Shown piece after piece: positions 51,799 through 57,349 of a stretch of 57,349 nt of DNA. A program made the translations under genes and the position numbers. Origin of the DNA: DASPMP01 sp035758925 (GTDB lineage: Bacteria > Gemmatimonadota > Gemmatimonadetes > Gemmatimonadales > Gemmatimonadaceae); assembly GCA_035758925.1 (NCBI GenBank), contig DASTVV010000005.1, positions 1 through 57,349 of the forward strand, in the 5' to 3' direction. The notes under the pieces were generated by a model. It was given only the letters and a program-made list of their open reading frames with translations, had not been told where the DNA came from and made no database searches. Each line of letters opens with the position of its first letter. The first letter of the stretch is position 1.

Positions 51799-53619
51799 TC
51801 AGGAGTAGAGCCGCTCGATTTCCGCGCGGTATTTCTCGGTCACGACCTTCCGCTTCACCTTCATGGTCGGCGTCAGCTCACCGCCTTCGACCGTGAAGTC
51901 GTGCGGGATGATCTTGAATTTCTTCACGGCCTGAACGCGTGCGAGCCGGGCGTTGACGCTATCGATCTGGCGCTGGAGGAAGCTGAGGAATTTCTCATCT
52001 CGCGCGGCTGTCGTCGCGTCCGTCGCCGCGCTCCCGATGGCCACGGCGTCCACGGGAATGCGTTCGGCGTTCAGGGTCAGCAGCACGGACAGGTAACGCT
52101 GGCGATCGCCGATGACCACGGCCTGGCTCACGACGGGAATGCCCTTGAGGTATCCCTCCACCAGGGCCGGCGCGATGTTCTCGCCGCCCGCGGTGATGAT
52201 CAGATCTTTCTTTCGGTCCGTGATCTGCAGGAATCCGTGTTCGTCGATCGTCCCGATATCGCCCGAGTGCAGCCAGCCGTCCTTGTCGATCGTTTCCGAG
52301 GTGGCCGCCGGATCTTTGAAGTAGCCCTTGAACACGTGCCTGCCGCGCATGCAGACCTCGCCGTCGCCCGCGATTTTCAGCTCGGCGCCAGGCAGGCCCA
52401 CGCCCGCCTTCCCCGTGCGATACTTGCCCGGAATCGACGAGGTGGCCGGTCCGGTGCACTCGCTCATTCCGTAGACCTCGCAGATGGGAAGTCCCAGGCT
52501 CAGAAAGAATTCCAGCGTGTCGCGCGAGATCGGTGCCGCGGAAGTCACGAGGATCTTCGCGCGGTCCAGGCCAAGTTGCTTGCGCACTTTCTTGAACACC
52601 AGCGCGTTCGCAATGGCCCAGACCGCGGGCTTGCCGACGTGCAACTGCTCGGCGTAGCCGCCCGCGAGTCCGACGCGACGTGCCCACGCGGCGATCTTCT
52701 TCTTGAGCGGCGGATTCTGCGCGCCCGCCGCCATGATCTTCTCCTGAATCTTCTCCCACACGCGCGGTACGCCGAGGAAATAGTGTGGCCGCGCGTCCCG
52801 CAGGGCATCGGCAAGCTTGTCCATGCTCTCCGCGAAGGTGACGCACAGTCCGTACATCATCGGCCCATGCAGTGACACGACCTGCTCCGCGATATGGCTC
52901 AGCGGCAGGTAGCTCACGATGTGCTCACCGGGCTGCGGATCGAGCAGGCCCACCGCGCTCGCCGTCGTCCACGTGAGGTTGTCGTGGCTCAGCATCACGG
53001 CTTTCGGAATACCGGTTGTCCCGGACGTGTAGATCAGCGTAGCAACCGAATCGGCCGACTGCGCCGCGATGCGCCGGTCGAGCTCCTGTTCCGTTGCGTT
53101 GAGTCCGAGCTCGAGGAACCTGGGCCACGAGTAGACGCCCGGCATCGGCGCCGGTTCGCCATGCATCAGCACCAGCGCCCGGAGTGCCGGAAGCCGGTCG
53201 CGAACCTGGAGAAACTTGGCGAGCTGCGACGTGTCGTCCACGAATACGACCGAGGCGTCGCAGTGATTGGCGATGTACTGGCACTGCTCCGGCGAGCTGG
53301 TGGTGTAGATGCCGGCCGGGACCGCGCCGGCGTAGATCGCACCGATGTCGGCGAAAAACCATTCCGGACAGTTGTACCCGATGATCGCGACGCCGCTGCC
53401 CGGCTGCGTACCCAACGCGATCAACGCGCGCGCCACCTGCCGCACCTGCCTGTGGTACTCACCCCAGGAGATGGTCTGCCAGGAGCCGACACCGTTGCCG
53501 CGTTTGACGCGGAGGGCCGGCTTGGGGCCGTGCGAGCGGACAGTTCGGTCCAGCACATCCATGACACGCAGCTTCAGCGCTCCAGCGGGGTTGCTGGTGC
53601 GAGCGGGGGGAAGAGCCAT
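51799..53619 (-). CDS. Long-chain acyl-CoA synthetase (AMP-forming)
   Basis: ANL-superfamily ligase of 606 aa that activates fatty acids to acyl-CoA by way of acyl-AMP. The P-loop is YTSGTTGIPKAVMLSH, with VYGMSECTGPAT, GWLHSGDIGTID and ITDRKKDLIITAGGENIAP as the later motifs. The C-terminus (LTPTMKVKRKVV) contains the catalytic Lys region. Overall similar to the FadD15-like long-chain group. The ATG follows AGGTG. With the acyl-CoA dehydrogenase and acyltransferase nearby, it suggests a fatty-acid activation and use neighbourhood. Confidence 0.92.
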   Translation of the reverse strand: MALPPARTSNPAGALKLRVMDVLDRTVRSHGPKPALRVKRGNGVGSWQTISWGEYHRQVRQVARALIALGTQPGSGVAIIGYNCPEWFFADIGAIYAGAVPAGIYTTSSPEQCQYIANHCDASVVFVDDTSQLAKFLQVRDRLPALRALVLMHGEPAPMPGVYSWPRFLELGLNATEQELDRRIAAQSADSVATLIYTSGTTGIPKAVMLSHDNLTWTTASAVGLLDPQPGEHIVSYLPLSHIAEQVVSLHGPMMYGLCVTFAESMDKLADALRDARPHYFLGVPRVWEKIQEKIMAAGAQNPPLKKKIAAWARRVGLAGGYAEQLHVGKPAVWAIANALVFKKVRKQLGLDRAKILVTSAAPISRDTLEFFLSLGLPICEVYGMSECTGPATSSIPGKYRTGKAGVGLPGAELKIAGDGEVCMRGRHVFKGYFKDPAATSETIDKDGWLHSGDIGTIDEHGFLQITDRKKDLIITAGGENIAPALVEGYLKGIPVVSQAVVIGDRQRYLSVLLTLNAERIPVDAVAIGSAATDATTAARDEKFLSFLQRQIDSVNARLARVQAVKKFKIIPHDFTVEGGELTPTMKVKRKVVTEKYRAEIERLYS

Positions 53620-53666
53620 GAATCACCTGGGGGGCGGTCGATTGGCAAAGCGGAACGCAGGCTTTT

Positions 53667-53672
53667 TACGTT
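53667..53672 (+). promoter_or_regulatory. Candidate -10 element for leaderless acyltransferase transcript
   Basis: TACGTT, six bases, then GTG at 53679. It lies in the 59-base divergent spacer with the acyl-CoA synthetase gene. Confidence 0.45.
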
Positions 53673-53678
53673 CCCGTA

Positions 53679-54293
53679 GTGCACTCCGCAAGTCATCCCG
53701 TCACAGAGTGGCCAAGGCTCGGTTCCGAGCTCCCGCAAACTGGCGGTCCGGTGTCGCGCGCGCTCGGGCGCTGGACACTCCGGCTCATGGGCTGGCGCAT
53801 CGAGGGCGACATCCCGAACCTGCCAAAGCTCGTCATCATCGTCGCGCCTCACACCTCGAACTGGGACTTCGTCGTTGGCCTCGCGGCCAAAATGTCACTG
53901 GGGCTGCGGGTACTCTTCCTCGGGAAGGACTCGCTGTTCCGATTTCCGCTTGGGACGCTGATGCGGGCCTGGGGCGGAATCCCGGTGGACCGCGCGACAT
54001 CACACGACGTCGTCAGTGGCATCGTGGACGAGTTTCGGCGGCGGGATCGGCTGGTGCTCGCGATCGCGCCGGAAGGCACTCGCAAGGCCGTGGAGCGCTG
54101 GCGCACGGGGTTCTATCACATCGCCCACGGCGCGGGCGTGCCGATCGTTCCCGTCGCGCTGAACTTCGGCGCGCGCGCCGTTCAGGTCCTGCCGCCGTTC
54201 ACCACCACCGGAGACGCAGAAAGCGACGTGAAGCAGCTGCAGCGCCGCTTCGACGGCGTGCGGGGTCGGCGCCTCCAGGAATCCGACAGCTAG
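53679..54293 (+). CDS. Lysophospholipid (1-acylglycerol-3-phosphate) acyltransferase family protein
   Basis: PlsC-family acyltransferase of 204 aa. The catalytic HxxxxD is HTSNWD (His58, Asp63), block II reads FLGKDSLFRFPLG, and block III is APEGTRK (131-135). GVPIVPVALNFG matches block IV. The HTSNWD form is typical of a subgroup distinct from E. coli PlsC. It should move an acyl chain onto a lysolipid at the membrane; the acceptor is uncertain. The GTG start has no Shine-Dalgarno. Its stop overlaps that of the PAP2 gene on the other strand. Confidence 0.86.
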   Translation: MHSASHPVTEWPRLGSELPQTGGPVSRALGRWTLRLMGWRIEGDIPNLPKLVIIVAPHTSNWDFVVGLAAKMSLGLRVLFLGKDSLFRFPLGTLMRAWGGIPVDRATSHDVVSGIVDEFRRRDRLVLAIAPEGTRKAVERWRTGFYHIAHGAGVPIVPVALNFGARAVQVLPPFTTTGDAESDVKQLQRRFDGVRGRRLQESDS

Positions 54294-55123
54294 AACGTCC
54301 AGGTGACGCGCGCAGCCAACCCGGCAAGATCCGGCGACAGCTGGAAACTGACGGCGTGGTTCGGCTCGTTCTTGCGTCGCAGGGAACGGCGTGCGATCTC
54401 CCGCCCGACGGCGTAGCCGAGGACGCCCCCGATCACCGTGTCGGACGTCCAGTGCGCGCCGTCAGCGAGCCGTCCCACGCCCACCGCCCCGGCGACGGCG
54501 TAGACGGCGATGCCTGCTGGGCCCAGGCGGAATCGCTCATTCGCGAACGTCGCGCACGACAACGCATTGGCGAAATGGCCGGCCGGGAAGGAGTGCATTT
54601 CCCACGCTCCTCCCGAGGGAACCCTCCATTGCTGATTGTTGTCGGGAAGGCTTTCGGGACGGGCCCGTCCAACCAGCGCGTAGAGGCCCCGACGGATTGC
54701 GGCCTGCGAGCCCCACGACGCCACGCATCCCATCGCCAGATCGCGCAGTGCCTGGTTCTTGAACGCGACGCCGGCGATGTATGTCGCCGCCAGCGGAGGC
54801 ACGACATACTTCCCGGCGAAGAGCTTGCCGCCGCGCCGGACCGGAGACAGTGCATCGAAGAAATCTCCGTTCGCACTTTTCAGCGCCCAATCACTGACGG
54901 ATTCGTCGGCGAGCATCGACAGTCCGAACACGCCCGCCGAGGCGCCCGCGAGCATCCAGTCCCTGCTCGATGCGTGGAAGGGGGACGTCCAGATCGCGAC
55001 GATGTCCTTGCCCGCGTTTCCGAAATCGTCCGACAACATTTTTCCGACTGACTGCGCTTCCACGGCCAGGGGCCGCGCCAGCATCACAGCCGCGGAAAGG
55101 GTAGCGAAGAGTGGGGGTCGCAT
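54290..55123 (-). CDS. PAP2-superfamily phosphatase, exported
   Basis: Type 2 phosphatidic acid phosphatase-like protein of 277 aa with a signal peptide (MRPPLFATLSAAVMLARPLAVEAQ). The three PAP2 motifs are visible: GRARP in the first, HSFPAGHFANA in the second (FPAGH instead of PSGH) and GRLADGAHWTSDTVIGGVLG in the third, with His and Asp catalytic positions. It may dephosphorylate lipids such as phosphatidic acid or undecaprenyl pyrophosphate on the outer face of the membrane. It follows the HD-GYP-like gene on the same strand. Confidence 0.85.
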   Translation of the reverse strand: MRPPLFATLSAAVMLARPLAVEAQSVGKMLSDDFGNAGKDIVAIWTSPFHASSRDWMLAGASAGVFGLSMLADESVSDWALKSANGDFFDALSPVRRGGKLFAGKYVVPPLAATYIAGVAFKNQALRDLAMGCVASWGSQAAIRRGLYALVGRARPESLPDNNQQWRVPSGGAWEMHSFPAGHFANALSCATFANERFRLGPAGIAVYAVAGAVGVGRLADGAHWTSDTVIGGVLGYAVGREIARRSLRRKNEPNHAVSFQLSPDLAGLAARVTWTF

Positions 55124-55124
55124 T

Positions 55125-55183
55125 GTCCTTGTCCCGTGATGTGCTCGGCATCGCTGCCGAGGGCACGACTCAAGGGCAAGGAC
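55125..55183. promoter_or_regulatory. Nested inverted repeat between the HD-GYP-like and PAP2 genes
   Basis: GTCCTTGTCCC (55125) and GGGCAAGGAC (55174-55183) are near complements, enclosing a 7-bp hairpin CTCGGCA/TGCCGAG with loop TCGC at 55144-55161. It fills the 68-base gap and could be a terminator for the upstream gene or a structured leader for PAP2. No U-tract. Confidence 0.4.
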
Positions 55184-55191
55184 TGCGCCCG

Positions 55192-56133
55192 CTACGCCAG
55201 CCTCAGCCCGAAGCGCGGCTCGTTCTCGAGACTTTCCGCCTCCACGCGCTCGATTGCCGCCACCCTGCGCAGCGCCTTCACGACCTCGCTCGCGAACGTG
55301 GTTCCCGCACCGCGTTCGATCTCCTCGAGGGCCGTCCAGGGCGCGAACGCCTGCCGCGCGGGGGTCGGAGTCTGCAGCGTCTCGTACGCGTCTGCGACTG
55401 CCAGAATCTTGGCGCCAATGGAGATTCTCGTCTTGTCCACGGGCCAACCGGTGCTCACCACCTCGTGGTAGTGGCTGTACTCATCCACGTAACGCAGGGC
55501 ACTGCGCATCGAGTTGAGCTTCCTGTCGCGCGAGGTCGGCATGTCCGACATGAGTCGCGCGAGACGTGGATCGCCCGGTCCCATCTCGTGCAGCAGCCCC
55601 GCGACGCGCAGATCCTCCTGCTGTTCGTCAGTCAGGCCCAGCTCATGTGCCAGCGCGACCGCACGCTCTCCCACGCGATGGCTGTGGCCACGACGCATGC
55701 GGTCGCTGCTGTCCACGTGCAGGGTGAGGAGCTCCAACATGGTCAGGTACGTGGCGCGTACATCGTCAGTGCGCGCCTTGCGCTGCTCCGCGAGTACCCC
55801 GACGCAATAGCCGGTGAGGATGAGGAATCCGCCCCATGGGATGAGATGGAACACCTCCTCCGCGCCGATGCCCGCGCCGCTTTCGATACCGCGAAAGGCC
55901 TGGAGAAAGCCCACCAGCAACACGATGAAAACCGCAGCCCAAACCGCCATCCGCCGGCCGACGAGGAAGCCGGCCAGGATGATCGGGAGATAGTAGAAGC
56001 TGAGAAACGCCAGCTTGTACTCGATGAATTGCTGGATGAGGAGCAGCGACGCGACGAGCACCACCACGAGCAGCCGCTCGAAGTAGCGATTCACGAACCG
56101 CTTGGTCTCGTCCATCGACGCGATGGCCGTCAT
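55192..56133 (-). CDS. Membrane-anchored degenerate HD-GYP-type protein
   Basis: Protein of 313 aa. Residues about 20-115 carry four or five membrane helices (LLVVVLVASLLLIQQ, IILAGFLVGRR, AAVFIVLLVGFLQ, GGFLILTGYCVGVL). The C-terminal part aligns with HD-GYP phosphodiesterases: RGHSHRVGERAVALA, LRVAGLLHEMG (HE where HD is expected, His182-Glu183), HYHEVVSTGWP (GWP where GYP is expected) and ISIGAKILAVADAYETL. Metal and active-site residues are therefore changed, so c-di-GMP hydrolysis is doubtful; a sensing or scaffold role is possible. Start at 56133 has no Shine-Dalgarno; 56115 is an alternative. Confidence 0.78.
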   Translation of the reverse strand: MTAIASMDETKRFVNRYFERLLVVVLVASLLLIQQFIEYKLAFLSFYYLPIILAGFLVGRRMAVWAAVFIVLLVGFLQAFRGIESGAGIGAEEVFHLIPWGGFLILTGYCVGVLAEQRKARTDDVRATYLTMLELLTLHVDSSDRMRRGHSHRVGERAVALAHELGLTDEQQEDLRVAGLLHEMGPGDPRLARLMSDMPTSRDRKLNSMRSALRYVDEYSHYHEVVSTGWPVDKTRISIGAKILAVADAYETLQTPTPARQAFAPWTALEEIERGAGTTFASEVVKALRRVAAIERVEAESLENEPRFGLRLA

Positions 56134-56301
56134 TTCGGACCGGGTTGACGACAACAGAGGGACTTGCGGCCGGCGTCGGCTGGGGTCCTTCCCAAGAAAG
56201 TCTCGACAGGACAGGTGGAAAGTTGAGGGTTTTCGACGTTCTTGGTTGTGACGCCAGACTTGCCGGAATTGTGGGGTTGAACACATCTCTTGCGCGTGGT
56301 G

Positions 56302-56307
56302 TAACAT
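56302..56307 (+). promoter_or_regulatory. Candidate -10 element for leaderless transcript of the regulatory-repeat protein
   Basis: TAACAT, seven bases, then GTG at 56315, which begins a clear signal peptide. No Shine-Dalgarno is present. Confidence 0.5.
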
Positions 56308-56314
56308 TCCCTCT

Positions 56315-57349
56315 GTGCGTGCCTTAACCCTGTTTTCGCTGCTTCTGGCGCCGGGTGTTGCTGCCCTGGCCCACGCCCAGCAGGCGCCCGCCGCTGGCGC
56401 GACCGCTAACGCCATCGGAGTCGCGTTCGACAGCATCCGGATGCGGCCGCTGGCCGGCGCCCGCGTGCGTGTCGACACGTCGGAGCTGTTCGGAACCACC
56501 GACGCCAGCGGCCGCTTCCACATCGAGGGAATTCCTCCAGGCTCTCACGTCCTGCGAGTTCAGCATCCGTTGATCGACACCCTCGGGGTCGCGCTGCGTT
56601 CCGACGCAGAGACCTTTGCCGCGGGGCAGACAAAGGCGCTGGAGCTGGCCACGCCGTCTCCGGAGATTCTGGTCTCGATTCTTTGTTCGGCGGCCTGGCG
56701 CAATCGCGGGCCGGCTGCACTGATGGGTCGCGTGTACGAAGCGGATTCCGGCAGGCCCGCGGCGGGCGCGAAAGTGTCGTTCGTGTGGTACGAGCTGGAT
56801 ATCACGAGCAACGTGCGTCGTGCCCCGCGCGTGCGCGAGGCGGTTGTGGGGGCAGATGGCACCTACCGCATCTGCGGCCTTCCCGCCGAGCTGGAAGGGC
56901 GCGCGCAGGTCATCAAGGGTGGCCTCACGAGCGGCGACATCCCGCTCAACTTCGGTCAGGACATCCTGATGCTTCGGAGCATGAGCATCGCGCTGCCTGG
57001 AGCCGTCGCGGCAGCGCCTGGAACCGGTCCGGACTCAGCCGCTCCAAGAGCAGCGCCGCTGGGATCCGCGCGACTCAGCGGACGCGTCGTGACCAAGGCG
57101 GGTCAGCCGCTGGCCGGCGCTCGCGTGCAGATCGATGGAACCTCGCGGGTCGCGACCACGCGGCCCACTGGCGAATTCGTCCTCGACAGCCTGCCGTCCG
57201 GCACTCAGACCGTCTCGGCTCGGCTCCTCGGATACGCCCCCGTGGAGCAGGCAGTGGACCTCTCGTCGAGCGAGGCAAGCAGCGTGACGCTCAGCATGGA
57301 CGTCTTTGTGCCAGTGCTGGAGACCGTGCGCGTCAGCGCGCAGCGGGAG
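56315..57349 (+). CDS. Secreted protein with carboxypeptidase-regulatory-like repeats (3' partial)
   Basis: The frame stays open from GTG 56315 to the window end (345 codons). A signal peptide (RALTLFSLLLAPGVAALAHA) is followed by three beta-sandwich regulatory-like repeats: GVAFDSIRMRPLAGARVRVD..TTDASGRFHIEGIPPG, GRVYEADSGRPAAGAKVSF..GADGTYRICGLPAE, and SGRVVTKAGQPLAGARVQI..TRPTGEFVLDSLPSG. The window closes in VPVLETVRVSAQRE, which resembles the linker before a TonB plug or plug-like domain. It is probably an outer-membrane or secreted protein of the kind abundant in Gemmatimonadota. Divergent from the HD-GYP-like gene. Confidence 0.85.
   Translation, partial: MRALTLFSLLLAPGVAALAHAQQAPAAGATANAIGVAFDSIRMRPLAGARVRVDTSELFGTTDASGRFHIEGIPPGSHVLRVQHPLIDTLGVALRSDAETFAAGQTKALELATPSPEILVSILCSAAWRNRGPAALMGRVYEADSGRPAAGAKVSFVWYELDITSNVRRAPRVREAVVGADGTYRICGLPAELEGRAQVIKGGLTSGDIPLNFGQDILMLRSMSIALPGAVAAAPGTGPDSAAPRAAPLGSARLSGRVVTKAGQPLAGARVQIDGTSRVATTRPTGEFVLDSLPSGTQTVSARLLGYAPVEQAVDLSSSEASSVTLSMDVFVPVLETVRVSAQRE

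Noticed and set aside
55111..56148. 345-codon plus-strand ORF opposite the HD-GYP-like gene
   Set aside because: No domain, and it runs across the start region of PAP2; the minus strand has membrane helices and HD-GYP-like motifs.

Overview
The window is high-GC bacterial chromosome, densely packed on both strands, with no rRNA, tRNA, CRISPR array, transposase or phage gene that I can find. The gene families suggest Gemmatimonadota, probably Gemmatimonadaceae: a short group 1 sigma factor of 297 aa, an orphan duplicated FtsX-type permease, a secreted protein made of carboxypeptidase-regulatory repeats, and a predicted AAA/VWA pair. This placement is inferred from family content only.

Layout. 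1-711: end of a peptide-type ABC permease. 776-2429: MazG-like pyrophosphohydrolase convergent with a thioredoxin-reductase-like ferredoxin-NADP reductase. 2502-5949: Ser/Thr kinase, PduO-type cobalamin adenosyltransferase, aroB and a 3D-domain lipoprotein. 6005-8325: small membrane protein, housekeeping sigma factor with a strong terminator, diacylglycerol-kinase-like protein. 8328-14670 (minus): predicted operon transcribed in the order pentonate-type dehydratase, FAH-family enzyme, SDR, secreted amidohydrolase, methyltransferase. 14770-22031 (plus): Tat-exported oxidoreductase, glcD-glcE-glcF, ygfZ and a second SDR. 22081-24565: small lipoprotein and a lone molybdopterin oxidoreductase. 24567-31751: repeat-flanked four-helix-bundle remnant, ChlI-like AAA ATPase, GNAT, cytidylate-kinase-like protein, a zinc-ribbon membrane protein, MFS exporter and the VWA partner. 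31764-38931: ADOP permease, acidic protein, threonine-dehydratase-like enzyme, CopC-CopD fusion, NicO-like permease, short MutY. 39009-42662: citrate synthase, TSUP transporter, YggT, YggU, degenerate receiver. 42673-48319: SAM-II riboswitch, metH, and a fused homocysteine methyltransferase/methylenetetrahydrofolate reductase. 48635-57349: acyl-CoA dehydrogenase, small proteins, serine hydrolase, acyl-CoA synthetase, acyltransferase, PAP2 phosphatase, degenerate HD-GYP protein, and the start of a secreted regulatory-repeat protein.

Two metabolic themes stand out. Sugar-acid breakdown (dehydratase plus FAH enzyme) lies beside glycolate oxidation (glcDEF), which fits pentonate being split to C2 units. 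One-carbon and methionine synthesis (metH plus metF-type fusion) sits under an apparent SAM-sensing leader, with a cobalamin adenosyltransferase elsewhere in the window.

The most unusual content is non-coding: a G-rich dispersed repeat sharing a 15-base core (four copies, two inverted around a four-helix-bundle remnant); a 24-bp tandem repeat arranged as inverted arrays in two intergenic spacers, with diverged units elsewhere; a 149-bp palindromic element after the methionine operon; and a recurring TANNNT hexamer 6-7 bases before start codons, suggesting leaderless mRNAs.
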